This document shows, in pieces, positions 43,142 through 56,270 of a stretch of 64,000 nucleotides of DNA. Made by a program: the position numbers and the translations under genes. The stretch's first letter is position 1. Each line of letters begins with the position of its first letter. Under the pieces are notes generated by a model. The model saw only the letters and a program-made list of their open reading frames with translations. It was not told the DNA's origin and searched no databases. Source of the DNA: Melastoma dodecandrum (lineage: Eukaryota > Streptophyta > Magnoliopsida > Myrtales > Melastomataceae); the NCBI GenBank assembly GCA_029817715.1, contig JARUPY010000089.1, positions 2,369,501-2,433,500 on the forward strand, read 5' to 3'.

Positions 43142-44947
43142 ATGAAAAGACGCTCGCCGCCGTGCCTTTCCCCGGCTTCCATGGAGAAGGGATCTCCCAA
43201 GGCCCAGAACTCGCGCATTTGTTTCCTCGCTACTCTGTCCGCGTTCTTCTGGGTTCTGTTGCTCTATTTCCATTTCGCTGTCCTCGGTAGTAACAATGTG
43301 GTCAACGAGTCTGTCAAGTTGTGGCCGGTCGCCGTTCATAGGGTCGAATCCACGCCGGCTTCTTGGATTAGTGACCCACCACCTCCCGTGGAGGTCCAGC
43401 CCAAGCAGGCACCGGCAAAGGATGTTATGCCGCACTCACTGAGGAAGGTTGAGTTGCCGAAGAAGAGGGCGCACAACAAGAAGGTATATGCAGAGACAGC
43501 GGAAGGTTTCCCTTTCATGAGGGCATTGAGGACACTCGATAACAAAAGCGATCCGTGTGGTGGTAGGTACATATATGTTCATGATTTGCCTTCTAAGTTT
43601 AATGAGGACATGCTTAGGGACTGCAAGAAGTTGAGCCTTTGGACAAATATGTGCAAGTTCATGAGCAACGCAGGGATGGGGCCGCCGCTCGAGAACGTGG
43701 AGGGGGTGTTCTCGGATGAGGGGTGGTATGCAACGAATCAGTTTGCTGTCGATGTCATATTCAGTAATAGGATGAAGCAATACGAGTGCTTGACTCAAGA
43801 TTCCTCTGTTGCGGCTGCTATTTTCGTGCCGTTTTATGCTGGGTTCGACATTGCGAGGTACTTGTGGGGTTATAATATCTCTACGAGGGACGCGGCATCA
43901 CTGGAGTTGGTGGATTGGTTGATGAAGAGGCCTGAGTGGAAGATCATGCAAGGTAGGGACCATTTTCTTGTTGCGGGGAGGATTACTTGGGATTTCCGGA
44001 GACTGAGCGAGGAAGAAACAGATTGGGGTAATAAGCTCTTGTTCCTCCCAGCTGCGAGGAACATGTCAATGCTCGTGGTTGAATCCAGCCCTTGGAACAC
44101 AAACGATTTTGGTATCCCATACCCTACTTATTTTCACCCTGCAAAGGATTCGGACGTGTTCATCTGGCAGGATAGGATGAGGAAATTGGAGAGGAAGTGG
44201 CTGTTCTCCTTCGCTGGGGCTCCTCGTCCAGACAACCCAAAGTCCATCAGAGGTCAGATCATCGAACAATGTAAGAACTCGAAGGTGGGGAAATTGTTAG
44301 AGTGCGACTTTGGGGAAAGCAAGTGTCATTCTCCGAGTAGTATTATGCAGATGTTCCAGAGCTCGCTTTTCTGTTTGCAACCACAGGGTGATTCGTATAC
44401 AAGGAGATCTGCATTTGATGCGATGTTGGCAGGGTGTATACCGGTTTTCTTTCATCCCGGATCAGCATATACCCAGTACACTTGGCATCTACCAAAGGAC
44501 TATTCAAGGTATTCTGTCTTCATTCCTGAAAACGAAATCCGTAAGAAGAATATTAGCATAGAGGAGAAACTTCGTCAAATATCTCACGAACAGGTTCAAG
44601 AAATGAGGGAGGCGGTCATCAGTCTAATACCCAGCCTGATTTATGCCGACCCTCGCTCGAAGTTGGAGACATTGAAGGATGCTTTCGACGTTGCGGTGCA
44701 GGCAGTCATTGACAAGGTGACAAGGTTGAGAAAAAATCTTGTCGAGGGGAGGACACAGTATGACAATTTCATCGAGGAGAACAGTTGGAAGTACGAGCTG
44801 CTGGAGGAAGGAGAACGAGAAGTGGGTGCACACGAGTGGGACCCATTCTTCTCGAAGCCAAAGGAGGGTGAAGGTGGGGATTCAGGAGGCTCTTCCGCCG
44901 AAGCGGCAAAGAATTCCTGGAAGAACGAGCAGAGGAGCCAGGCATAG
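43142..44947 (+). CDS. MUR3: Xyloglucan galactosyltransferase MUR3/KATAMARI1 (GT47), 601 aa
   Basis: Golgi type II membrane enzyme that adds galactose to the third xylose of xyloglucan repeats in the primary cell wall; also linked to actin organisation. One exon, as usual for MUR3. A short cytosolic start is followed by a single membrane anchor ([20 protein letters not shown], about residues 27-47) and a proline-rich stem. The exostosin-type GT47 domain comes next: [113 protein letters not shown], then [20 protein letters not shown] and [18 protein letters not shown], the nucleotide-sugar-binding part. Identity to Arabidopsis MUR3 is high end to end, including the C-terminal [12 protein letters not shown]. 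The next in-frame ATG (MEKGSPK) is a possible alternative start. Confidence 0.96.
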   Translation: MKRRSPPCLSPASMEKGSPKAQNSRICFLATLSAFFWVLLLYFHFAVLGSNNVVNESVKLWPVAVHRVESTPASWISDPPPPVEVQPKQAPAKDVMPHSLRKVELPKKRAHNKKVYAETAEGFPFMRALRTLDNKSDPCGGRYIYVHDLPSKFNEDMLRDCKKLSLWTNMCKFMSNAGMGPPLENVEGVFSDEGWYATNQFAVDVIFSNRMKQYECLTQDSSVAAAIFVPFYAGFDIARYLWGYNISTRDAASLELVDWLMKRPEWKIMQGRDHFLVAGRITWDFRRLSEEETDWGNKLLFLPAARNMSMLVVESSPWNTNDFGIPYPTYFHPAKDSDVFIWQDRMRKLERKWLFSFAGAPRPDNPKSIRGQIIEQCKNSKVGKLLECDFGESKCHSPSSIMQMFQSSLFCLQPQGDSYTRRSAFDAMLAGCIPVFFHPGSAYTQYTWHLPKDYSRYSVFIPENEIRKKNISIEEKLRQISHEQVQEMREAVISLIPSLIYADPRSKLETLKDAFDVAVQAVIDKVTRLRKNLVEGRTQYDNFIEENSWKYELLEEGEREVGAHEWDPFFSKPKEGEGGDSGGSSAEAAKNSWKNEQRSQA

Positions 44948-45839
44948 GATTGGTGCCCGAAGGCGTACATCAATGATGATACTGGATTCCTCTACCTGAA
45001 TAAGTTCAGGACAATAGAGGAAGAAACAGGGTAACTTATCATCTTCTTACATTAAGTTGAAGGTAATCTGATTCAGATAAACTGTTTTTTGAGTTCGGAT
45101 GGGTTGGCCTATGAGGCAGAATGATGTTAGAAACCACACAACAATACAGGAATGTAGTTTGAGTGTACTCTTCTCTTCACCTTGGGGTTGGTCATATAGG
45201 TAATATAATAAATATTAAATCTCTTTCATTGTATTTATTATTCTGATTTACAGCAATGAGTCTGCATACCGCTGTTGTGATTTCAGTATAAGAGATGCAG
45301 GAAGCAAGTTTCGGGCAACGATGGAAACTGTACCTATGTGTAGATGGTGTAATGGATTATGGGTAGGTTTCGAATTCGCAACAACTCTCGACGCACCACG
45401 AATACGTGAGAATGGTGTCCGGACTCCGGAGTGCTGCTGCTGGCTTAACTGTGCGTGGTCATGCATGAAAGATGAGCGCCATCCTATTGTTTTCCATGCT
45501 TACGTCGAAATAACTAAGCAGTCGATTTTTGAAATAACGATTTGAAGCGTTGGACCATTGCATGATTTCTATAATACAGTATGAAAAAATGGGTGGAAAA
45601 GAAGCGGGAAAAGGCTAGAAAAGAGGAAACATCTTTCTTTGGGTCGGGATCCTTGTAAGAACATGCCGACACTTCCCATACCCAACGACTTGACGGTTCC
45701 ATTCGTTGGAATTAGGGTTGGACAGCGTGTGAGGTCCGAATTCTGCGCTCGGGAGTTGTTGTAAGCTTGGAAAGTTCGAAGCTTGGCGGAGCCCGAGTCC
45801 GGTTATTTCGTTGGTTTCTCAACAGGGTTGGGGGTAGAA
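44948..45839. other. Intergenic: MUR3 3' side and upstream region of the next gene
   Basis: Likely contains the MUR3 3' UTR and the promoter of the gene at 45840. Nothing else recognised. Confidence 0.5.
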
Positions 45840-48762
45840 ATGGGTTGGAAGCATCCTCAGATTTCCTTGCAGGAGATGGTGAATCTGGTAAAAGGGTTTG
45901 TGGAGATCCTTGTTCTGGGATGTGGGTATCAGTCCACTGGTATTTTCGCCAACTGGGATGTCCCCAATCTCCGCAAGGCCTTCCAGTGGGCTGAGTTTTT
46001 CGAGAGAGTAAGTGATTTCCCCTATTGAAATCTGATTTTTGATGAGCGTCAGCGAAGAGCGTAGAGTAAGGTTCGTCTAGAACTTCCTGATGAAGTTCAG
46101 TTGCACGTGGTGGTTCGTTTTTTAAGTCGAGAACCACTATTTTTGGAGATTGATTGAGTTTGTAGAATGTGATATAGATATGTGGAAATTAGTGAAGACT
46201 GCACGTTTCTCTCTGTTAATTTATGCTTTCACCTATGTCTCGAGAATTGGTCTTGTTTGAATGGAGTGTGGCTGTACAGGTGTCTGTAACGGAAATCTTT
46301 CTTATGGTGTTTTACAGTTTTTCTTGGAATTTAGCAATTCGGAGTATTACAGGGAGTCGGCGAAGGAGCTTGACGGAGTTATTTTGGAACTGACATCTAC
46401 GGCTTCCTTCCCTCAGGTTGCTTGCTGTTAGCTTCTGTAATATCCTCTGTGCCTAGAGACAGTAAAAATTATTGAATCTGTCTGATGACGATGGCTGAAG
46501 TTTGATGTTGGAGTCTTGGGTTTACCTGATAACTGTAGGGTCTAGCACATCTGTCATCTACCATGCTGACCAAGGCAAGAAAGTTAGTCGTGGAGGAGCT
46601 GCTTCGGGGTTTACCCTTGAGAAATGAGCATCTGAGGGCTGTTGTTGTGGCAACAGTAGAGACTGATGTTTGTGGTATATCTAATGTAGAGGATGGTAGC
46701 CTCAGTCAGTATTTGAATACGTTAACTCTTCAGTGCACAACCCCTGAGTCGGAGTTATTTTCTAATGGTTCTGGCAAGTTTTTGCGGGAATCATGCTCCG
46801 ACAGAGATGCTAATATGGATGAAAAGCCTGTTGTTGGTGGTTACATAGGTATCTGCATTCAAGCACTCCTTAAGAGGCAATCTTCTGCATCACGTGCGTT
46901 GGATTTAGCCGCGGAACAGAATGTTATATCTCACGCAGTCACTAGCAATAATCCGAATGAATGTGGGGAAACCTGTCGACAGGGCAGACAATGGGCAGCA
47001 ATGACTCTGGCAAATGAGGGGTAAGAAGTTGTATTCTTAAATAGCAAATAATCCTTAGAGATTTTTCTGTAGATTTTTAGTCGCTTGGGTGAATCCTTCT
47101 GTGTATTAGCTTTTAAAAGCACCCTTTAATTTAGGAGCTCATCTTTTTTGTTCTAAACTGGCTCAGGAATGAAGAAGAACAGGTCATGGTGATGGTTTCT
47201 CATCAATGGAAAGTGAGAACTTTGTCATTTTTCCTCGACAAGAGAACTGCCAGGCTTGTATCTGGTGCAAGGATTCTATTTACTGCTCCCCAGGCACAGT
47301 GGTCACAACTACTTGACCAGCTTAATATACCAGAAGAACTGAATGACGACAGTTCAAGCGCAAAAGTTGTAAGTTGCCAAGAGCGGTTGATCGGTGTTGA
47401 CGATTACAGGCATAAACTAATAGTGTATTCTAACATTTTCAATTGGGGGGGGGGCTGGAGTCTGGTATGGTAATAACGGGTTGGTCCTAATCCCGACCCT
47501 TCTGTTCGTAGACAGATATTGATGGAAGTCTTGGCAGGAACTTCTGTTATTTGGATGCATTTCAAGAAGATGGAGTGGCATAGTCAAACATTTTTCATCA
47601 AATTCTTTTAGTTATGGCAATACATCGGAAATGCTTTCCGAGATCTACAAGTTGCTTCCAGAAAGACATGAAAGATTTTGCGACGTAGCACCATCTGTGG
47701 TATGTGTGTCCAGTCATCCACATGCACTTACTGATACTTCAATATTGAGATTGCTTCTATCAGTCAACTATCTTCATTGCAAAACGTTTAAATGGTATAC
47801 CTTCAAAGGCTTTTCTTTGCTGTCATTGTTAATGGCAACCCCGGGTTCATTTTTAATGAGCTATATCCGCTATAGTTCCAACTACTTGATAATTGAAGTT
47901 CATGGCTTTTCCCTAACAATAGTTGCTACCGTGTTCTTCTGATGAGAATTGCCTTATTCTTGTTACTAAATTGCTATGGTTACATAAAACCAGGAGAACG
48001 CCCTGATTGAGTACCTTACGAAGCTACTGAATGGCCGTCTTTCTTTACTATGGAGGCTACACCCTATTCTCCCTGCTGTTGCAATTCCTTCTAGGTAATG
48101 CCATTCTTCCCTTTTTGGTCCATTCATTGATAGAATATCTCTATAATTCACAAATGCCCTTTTAGGACATGAAATGGAAATGATTAAATTTCAAATGATG
48201 TTTCAGTTCACTTTTATTCAAAGTCTATCTAAGCAAGATAGAGAGACTATTGGGAGACGATTCTCCAACTTCAAGGTACAGCGACCCTAATACTCCAATT
48301 GGTCGGAGCCTGCTATCGGTCTTGTCATGAGAACACACTCATCATCAATGGTGACATTTTACATTACCTGTGATTGGCCAGGTGCTGCACTTGTTCTCAG
48401 GAAAAGGTGGAGCACTCAGATTGTAAGTTTCCACTGTCATTTCTGAGAATTCTCATGGTGACAGATTCCTCAATTCATCTGGAAGGTCTGGATTAATGGA
48501 TAGTTATATTCACATATTTTAACAAAAGAGATTTTAGTTCATGTATTTGACAAAAAAAATGGAGATGGAAGTATAGACTGAGGAGCTTGTTTCACTATTC
48601 TTTTTTGTTGATTTGCTGTTGATCTACACCAATCCCGAGTCTTGTATATCGGTTTTCTGAAGATCAAGACTACTTTCAGGTGACCTTGCTGAGAGGATTT
48701 GGTGTCTTCATACGTCCCATGTTCGCTGTTCTCACTTATGGCATCCCAGTAGTGATGACTGA
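45840..48762 (+). CDS. Intron-rich gene of uncertain family, possibly a short FLIP/FIRRM-like protein, 468 aa
   Basis: Nine exons fit in phase: 45840-46007, 46318-46416, 46539-47020, 47167-47368, 47538-47699, 47994-48094, 48207-48275, 48382-48422, 48680-48762. The protein is mainly helical by eye, with no membrane segment or signal. Conserved-looking stretches are LVKGFVEILVLGCGYQSTGI, GLAHLSSTMLTKARKLVVEE, LSFFLDKRTARLVSGARILF, LLLFGCISRRWSGIVKHF and LAERIWCLHTSHVR. These remind me of the DUF4487 proteins (plant FLIP, animal FIRRM), which work with FIGL1 to limit crossovers. I recall the plant protein as about twice this long, so either this copy is truncated or the match is wrong. The acceptor at 47537 must be used, because the earlier one near 47510 leads to a stop. 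The ATG at 45840 is the first in frame; MVNLVKGF downstream is an alternative. Confidence 0.6.
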
Positions 48763-50431
48763 GGTTTAATCCTTCTCTGTGAAAGGGGATTTACACAAAG
48801 GGTTGACAAAATCGTCATCACAAATCTTCCAAAATTTGCAAAGGTAAAAAAACGACATACATGTTCTCCCCGGTGGGATTTGCGATAACGGGACGCCTTT
48901 TCCTCCGCATATTTGTTGTTGGGTTTTGTTGAGTGAATTCAAGACATGGAATTATAGTATGAATAAAGTTAGGTAGTGAAGTAGACCACACATGAGTATC
49001 CATTTCATATGCTTTATAGATATTAGGTGCTGAGTGTTGTTTGGCGAGATAGATTCTCCCTTTTTCTTCGTGAAGAGCCTTGTAATCCATAAAGGCGAGT
49101 TACTGCAGAATAAAGGATTACTTCGATTGGATAGGTTGGCATCTTTGCATGCTTTGGCTTTCCTTTTTATTTTTTATTTTTTCCTGGCCTCAAAAGATAT
49201 TTCCATCCCATCATCATTTCTGGGAAGATTTTATCTATCAGTGGCCCCCTTCAAAATTCATTTGCTTTTATGGATTTAATGCAGCATCAAACCTACAGGG
49301 TATATCTGATTCCTGGTAATGGATTGTTCTCGAGCATTTCTCGAAAGATCTGGGTCCACTCGGCAGTGGCTTCTCCACGATGCGTAGTTTCTACCCCGAA
49401 GCTGACTGACAAGGCAAGCGTTTACTTTCGAGGGTATCTACATTTACTGTCCATCATGTGCCTTGCGGATATTACCATTGGTTGGATTTCGTTATCTTGA
49501 ACTTATGTTAGGTTGTTTATGTCGCACGAGTTATGCTGGTAGTTGTCCAAAGCACCAAAGTTATCGGACTGTCTCACGAACTGCATGCGCCGTTGCTTAG
49601 TCCTCGGATTTCGTGTTCGAGCTTGATGTCCTTTGTCTTCCACTCTTTATCGTTGGATTATTCCCATTAAAGGATAGATCCATTAGCTGTCGTCTCGACG
49701 TTCTCGTCTTGATTCTTCGAACGCGTTCGGGGCATGCATTGATGGGCATTCTCAACCGGTAGGGATGGATCCAATCCCGCAAGCTTCGAAAAAGTCAAGC
49801 GCCCGGGATCATCTTTCGTAAAAGCCAGTCGTGGTCTCGATGCACAGAGGATTCCGGCTTGTATATTACGATGAAGGCAGGGGTACGTCCCGAGAATAGA
49901 TCGAAAGGTCATTTACACGCTTTCTGTTTTGACGAGTTCATTCAAGCCGGGACAAGGCACACAGCTCAGCAGAACTGGCCGGATTCCCTCGTAGCCGACG
50001 ACAAGAAATCCGTTACACCATCTCCGGCGGGCGGCTGTTCAAGAATTTTGTGAAATAATGCTCGATTTTTCAAAACAAAATGGGATTTTGGTTGGAGGTA
50101 GAAATTAATTTGGGATCTTCTTTTTTATATAAAAATAAATAAAGTCTGTTAACAAGTGTCAGTGTGTTCTGTTCTCCTTGCCCTTTTTTCTACTAAAATC
50201 ATATTATATATTAAATTAGCAGGAAAATACACGTACAAATAACATTCGTGAAAGGCGATGTAGTTAGTAGATTCTAACGTTGATATAAAAATATTATTTA
50301 ACAAATTTTGATATGCGTAATAATTTAGCTACAAACTTATAACATTGCTCTGTTATTACATGGCGATCATCGAACAAAGTGAATCCCAAGTATTTTACGT
50401 AAAAGTATAATTAAAAAGACGAATGTGTAAT
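48763..50431. other. Intergenic
   Basis: No recognised gene. If the preceding gene continues, as in longer FLIP-type proteins, its extra exons would lie here, but I could not identify any. Confidence 0.4.
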
Positions 50432-50453
50432 AATAGAGAGAGAGAGAGAGAGA
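50432..50453. repeat. (GA)n microsatellite
   Basis: Eleven or so GA units just before the presumed leader of the MYB-CC gene. GAGA-type runs are common near plant transcription starts. Confidence 0.9.
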
Positions 50454-52128
50454 GGAGAAGAAGAAAGGCACAGACAGGAAACAGAAAAGCGAATTTGAGG
50501 GGAAGGAAGAAAAAAACATCACGAAGCAACTACGCAAACAAACGACGTCGTCCCCCTCTCCGGCGACTTCCACCGCCCCCCGCCGATCGAAGGCTGAGTT
50601 AGGTCCGCCACCTCGACGGGTGGGTGGTAACCCTCCCCCGCACCCAAAGCCTCCGTCTCATCCACCTCCTCTCCCCCCCTTCCTTTCCCTGCTGGTCCGT
50701 TGTTGAAGTCGCGATCTTTTCCCTTTTCCTCGAGCTTAATCTCTTTGCTTTCAGGCGTCCCCACGTAATCCCGATGCCATCCGAGCGGTGGTTTTGTCTT
50801 GTTCTGCTTTTTTTATGGTGGTGGAATTGCCGGGAATTTGAGGGTGTTTCGAGGAGTGATCGGTTCGGTTTTTGTGTGGGGGAGAATGTGATTTTCTGAC
50901 GTGCTGTGGTTATTGCTTCGACGTTTGCTGTCTTCGTTTTATGAGGAGGGGGAATCGGATTATGAAACTCAGAAGCTGCGAGAGTACAATGAAGATGGGG
51001 GACTTGATTCCTTGTTTGGATTGTTTTAGTGTTGCAGTGTTTTTTTTTCCTTTATTGTACTTCCAGGGGGAAAGCTAGCCTCCTGTTGTAGATTGTCTGG
51101 TAGGGTTTTCATTGCTTACGTGGTTTTGTACGAGTGGGGAGCCACACGGGTTGTGATTGTGTTGACGTGGAACTCAAGGGCTAGGCATGATATTGCACTC
51201 GAATGGAACGGATTTGAAAATTGTGAGAAAGTAATTGGTAAATACCGAGCCCGCGGATGCAGGAGATTTAAATCTTAGAGCCGTTGCTCTGTGTGGTAAC
51301 ATTATTACTCCTGTGCAGATGCTAGGGCTAGGTTTGTTTTCGCTGAAGGATTTAGGATTATCCATTCTGAACTTTACGATATAAAGTAGGGCTTTCCTAT
51401 ATAAGAAGGTTGGCGCGGTTGTATGTTTTTATGTTGAAACGTCCCCGGAATCTACACAGAAAGCATTATAATGTCTAAAAATTGTTGTCGTGGATAGCTT
51501 TTGTTTTCTTTTATTTTCTTTTCTGTAAGTGAATGGGATAGATTGTTGCTTTTACATTTCATTGGATCTGCACCTGCCATTTCAAGCTGCATTCTGGTTT
51601 TTCTTACAGAATGACAAACTGGCGAACAGTTAGAATAAAATGCTCCTTTTGCTATCTCCGTATGTATGCGCATTTCAATGATTATCTATGTCTTCACCGC
51701 GGTGGAAGTTACCAATAATTAAATGATTGATTTTGCTTCATCCAGAGTTTCTTCCTTTGGTTTCGAGTTTCCATTCAGATCTCATTTTAGTCATGAGAGT
51801 TTACGAGAATTAGGATAATTACTTTTTCATTTTTCTAAAACCTTGATTTTATCTTAGGCTTAAGAAGGTTGTGTGATCATTAATTCACCATTTTCGAGAC
51901 TCTATACAAGACAAGTGTCTGCAAAATCTGGATTTTTTAAATCCTAATTGTTGATTTGTCATGGAAACGTAATCAAAATGTATGGTTTTATGCAAAGTGT
52001 GTGCCATGGGACATATCTCTGAATGTTTGTTGTGTTATGCATTCTTTAATGGATGTATTATTAGTCGTTTTTTAATATTTACAAGGCAACTGATATCTCC
52101 ATTTCATTTATCTGTTTGACCATCAGGC
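50454..52128 (+). other. Probable 5' untranslated exon and first intron of the MYB-CC gene
   Basis: The stretch 50520-50760 is CT-rich and resembles a plant leader. The coding exon begins after an acceptor at 52126 (CATCAG), two bases before the ATG, so at least one upstream non-coding exon must exist. The donor is not certain. No other gene seen. Confidence 0.45.
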
Positions 52129-55100
52129 ATGCAGCAACTCAACAATATGAAGGTGTCGGGTGCACCGTCTACACCTTTGCCAGTTCTTCCTCGTACATTT
52201 GAAGAGAGATATCCAAAGCTTCCCAACTCGCAGCAAGTCACCATGGAAAGGGGACTAATTAATCCCGTGGCTCCTCCGGCTCCTTTCATTTCCAACAACG
52301 GGGTTGTTGGTCCTCCTTTTTCATCGAATTCTGGGTTCTCAACAGACGTTCAGTACTCGCCAATTGCTCCTCAAGAAAAGCAACCCCGGAACAGCCTTTT
52401 TGTCCCTGAATCTGCAAGTAGTCATGCGTCATTTCCTATGAGAAGCTCTTCCAGGACTGTTCAAATTGCGGCACCAGAATATTCCCAAAATGACAAGGTT
52501 TCCTGGCGAACTGGTCCATTGGATGAGCTTTATGATTTTACTCTGGAGACTCTCGATCAGAGCAACCCGGCAGAAAACAGTGGTGGGAACACAGTCCTTC
52601 CTTCAGAAGATTTGGATAAACCTAGCAACTGGCAAGAATGGGCAGATCAGCTGATTAGGGAGGATGCAAATTGGAGCGATCTTCTTGCTGATACTAATGT
52701 TAGCAATCCAGAAGCTACAGTGAGATCTCTCTCTCTCTCAGATGACTTTATTAGATAATTAGTTCACTTGTTATGAGGTTCTAATGCTGCAGATGATGTA
52801 CCAGACTGTCAAAGTAGCATCCAGTTTTCCTGCACCTCAAATCCAGCAGCCTCAGCCTGTTCTTCCTTCATCTGAGGAAGTTCCTGTCAATCCGCCTCCT
52901 GGAGCAAATACTGCTCCAGTCAAACCGCGCATGCGTTGGACACAAGAACTTCACGAGGCTTTTGTCGAAGCTGTTGCCAAACTTGGTGGTTGTGAAAGTG
53001 TGTCATTAACACCAATTTCATTTTATTAAAATTTATCCAGGGAGTCAAATCGATATTGCTTTTACACTCTTTCGTTTATTTCAGGAGCCACACCAAAGGG
53101 TGTCCTAAAACTCATGAAGGTTGAAGGCATTACCATTTATCATGTGAAAAGCCATTTGCAGGTATGCATCTTATTTTTATCTGTTTCGATATTTCCATAG
53201 AGGAATATTTTTTTGGATTTATTTTGTATTTATCACAATCATTTTCACATTGGCTGCAGAAATACAGGACGGCACGTTACCGGCCAGAGCTGACAGAAGG
53301 TAAGCAAGGTCCCGTGTTTTTTTTTTTTCTTTTTAGGAAGATAAATCTGGGGGAAAATTTTTTAACTTTAACAGACTATGGCTGGTTATTCTTCTTCTTT
53401 TTGATGAATATTACTTTTACCCTGTCCTCACACGAGCTAGTAAAAGGGAACTTTACTATTAAGGTTTTACATCAACTCGATCCAACTGTAATGATTGCAT
53501 GTGCTTGTGTTCGGTTGATAAATGGCTGGTAACATATCCTAACTTCTACATTAGTTTTCTTGAGCCTATGATGTGGTGATCCATTTATTGTTAGCGGGGG
53601 TATCAGAAAAGGAAAAGTTATTATAGCTTCTTGTAAATTACTTAAGGGAACATTTCATATTAACATTTTATAAGATTAAGATATGCCAGCAAACTGCGCT
53701 TTAGGAAGCCTCCCGAAAACCTGAAAAGCCTTTGAGACTGAGTCCTCTATAATTGTAGTGGTCATCCATCTTCCTTTAGACATCAGGGCCCACAATAACT
53801 AAAGACCAAAACTACCTAACACCCGGAGCACTAGCAAAAAAGCAGCAGAAACTGAAACATTATGACTGGCATGCATGAAAATGTGAAATTGGAATATTCG
53901 TCATTTGAAGTGAACCTCAAGCTTCTTTATATATCCTGTGAATTTGTTCATCCCTCTCATGTTTGGTTATTCTTAACGGGGCTGTTCTATCCTTATTCAG
54001 GATCTTCCGGGAGAAGACCATCTCCGGTCGAGGAAATGTCTTCCTTCAATTTCAAGACGTAAGTGTGCTTTCTCTCTCCCTCTTTTACTAGATAGATGGT
54101 GTTATCACTAAGCAGAAGCAATTCCTTCTTCTTTTTCTATCTTAGTCATTTATTGAGCCTGCATCGCCTTCTCTTTTCTTGTATAAAAGTTGAATTGACA
54201 GTTGCCGGATGTGCTTTTGATCGGTCATTATTGATCGTGTTTAGGAGGAGATGCTATCTTTTTCTCTTGGGTGAAATCTGTTGTGTCTATGAACTTATCC
54301 CGCTGCTTCTAGATATGGGGTTGGCAGGCTTTTGGAGAATGTGTGGGTACTCATTTCTGGCATTAAGAGGATGTTTATTCATTTGTTTGCCGTGTTTGAT
54401 TTGCCTAATCCTGGATTTTCTATAAGCTTAGAACTATCTTCCCCTCGTTGAGTATTTCCTAGACTGGAGTATCATCACATTGGCATTTTCTTTGTCTTAC
54501 AAAAACATGCTATCTAGAGTTTTTAATTCCTCACCATCTGTTACCTTCCCTGGTCATTGACAGCCTGTCCGCCAACCACTTTTCTGCACCCTCCCCACCT
54601 ATATTTATCTTAGTTTTCACCCCTTTCAATGAGGATCTGTGTCATCAATTTGCCATTACTTCACCTGATCATCTTGACCTCCACATATTAGGTTTTTGGC
54701 TTACATTAGCCCCTGAGAGTGAATCCATTCCCACAGTATTCTCTTTCGATTTCTTTGGTTATGCAAACGGAAAATGGCATCATACCACAGTTTATTCTTT
54801 TTTACTGCACATTGAATTAATTTTTGGCAATAAATTCTGGGAGCACATTATTTTAGCTCTCGGTCAGATAAGAAGTGATGGCGGATTTACTTCCGCTAGA
54901 AGTACTTCTTTTGTTCTAGTAGCAAAAATGAGAAAATCCAACTTTCTGGCAGCTTGGACAACCAGAGCTTGGAGATTACTGAAGCTTTACGCATGCAGAT
55001 GGAAGTTCAAAGGAGGCTGCATGAACAGCTTGAGGTAATAATGTTTTTTTCCCGTCCTAGATGTGCTGTAACTTTAAAGAGATGTGGTTTTTCAATGGTG

Positions 55101-55781
55101 ATGCTAATGCTAAAGAGATGCTGTTTCGATGAAAGATTCTGGCATGGAAAAATGCGTTGTGTGATGATAGAATCTTGGGTGCATCGATTTTATTTATCCA
55201 TATCCAAGGGTAACATCTGTTTCATGTGGCAAAATCAGCGTGGTGTCACGAGATTACTGTGGACAGTGAGGGAGCTAAATTTCGATGCTTATGTTGGTTT
55301 ATACTGGCCTTAGTTTCATCATGCTCCATTAGCTTGTTTTGTTTCCTTTTCTTGAGGCAAACCAAACTTCATTGGTGAAGTTACCTCTTCCTCTGACGCA
55401 TCGAGTCGACACAAATCTTTCTTTGATACAGATTCTGGATTGATCTTCCCTGTTTGGATACTTTCTGATGCTTCTTTTCTTGCTGTCACATGCTCTCAGA
55501 TTCAGAGGAAGCTTCAGCTGCAAATTGAAGAACAGGGGAGGATCCTCCAAATGATGTTTGAGAAGCAGTCTGGAATCAAGCTCCAGGAGTCCCTGGACAA
55601 CGGTTCTGATCCCACTGATGTGCCTGCATTCTCCAACAGTAGTATCGAGGTATCCAATGATGAGGGCATCTGTGCGACCGATTTGGCCACCTCTGCTGCT
55701 GATGGGGAATCCAAGGATCCAGAGGGAGTGGGATGCAACCCTCCTCCCTCTCCATCCAAGCGCCCGAGGCTTTATCACTGA
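52129..55781 (+). CDS. MYB-CC (PHR1-like) transcription factor, 444 aa
   Basis: GARP-type regulator of the PHR1/PHL group, which binds P1BS sites (GNATATNC) and drives phosphate-starvation genes. Seven coding exons in phase: 52129-52719, 52793-52997, 53085-53161, 53260-53299, 54001-54058, 54953-55034, 55500-55781. The long N-terminus includes the [20 protein letters not shown] segment typical of PHR1/PHL1. The single MYB repeat reads [20 protein letters not shown], then [20 protein letters not shown] and [15 protein letters not shown]. The coiled-coil with its LHEQLEIQ signature reads [20 protein letters not shown] then [19 protein letters not shown]. The C-terminus [11 protein letters not shown] may add a nuclear signal. 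Within the MYB repeat the usual GGSE is GGCE. Two large introns (53300-54000 and 55035-55499) have no coding content. PHL1 or PHR1 identity is not decided. Confidence 0.94.
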
Positions 55782-56270
55782 TCTAACCATGATTGCTTAA
55801 TCTATCATCCCCCTCCCTCCTCTAAATATCTAGTTCGAGAACTTTACCCTTTTCTGCCCGGATGGTTTTCCCCTTAGCACTGCATCCAGCCGTGACAGTT
55901 CTGCTTTCATAGCGAAAACTTTACTCTTACAAAACCTCAAATGGATTTGGGAATGGACCTGTTGGATTTGCTTGTATATATTTTTGGCACCTTTCTTGGT
56001 CAGGGCAGAAGGCTAACCGGGTCTTCAAGATTGTTGTCCCGAGACATAACATAGTTATGGAAATAGATGCATAAATTTTTCGACCAGGTTGTGCTCTTTC
56101 TGCACGGTTTGTTTTCTGGGATTTGTAGCAGTCAGTCGAGGATGGATATATTCGAGGAGGTGTGTAGAACAAACAGAAACAAGGTAAACCGCATTACAAT
56201 TGTTGATCTTTGAACAAAGTTTCTTAGGAAGAAACAAAGTCTGCCTGCTCTGTTTTACATTTTCCCCAGG

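Noticed and set aside
43040..43435. Antisense open frame over the start of MUR3
   Set aside because: Shadow of a GC-rich coding start; no similarity.
47510..47537. Apparent nonsense codon and frameshift in the FLIP-like gene
   Set aside because: Using the acceptor TTGGCAG at 47537 removes both and keeps phase, so the gene is not broken there.
55035..55340. Open frame running on from the coiled-coil exon of the MYB-CC gene
   Set aside because: Intron read-through; the next exon joins in phase at 55500 to give the known LHEQLEIQ motif.
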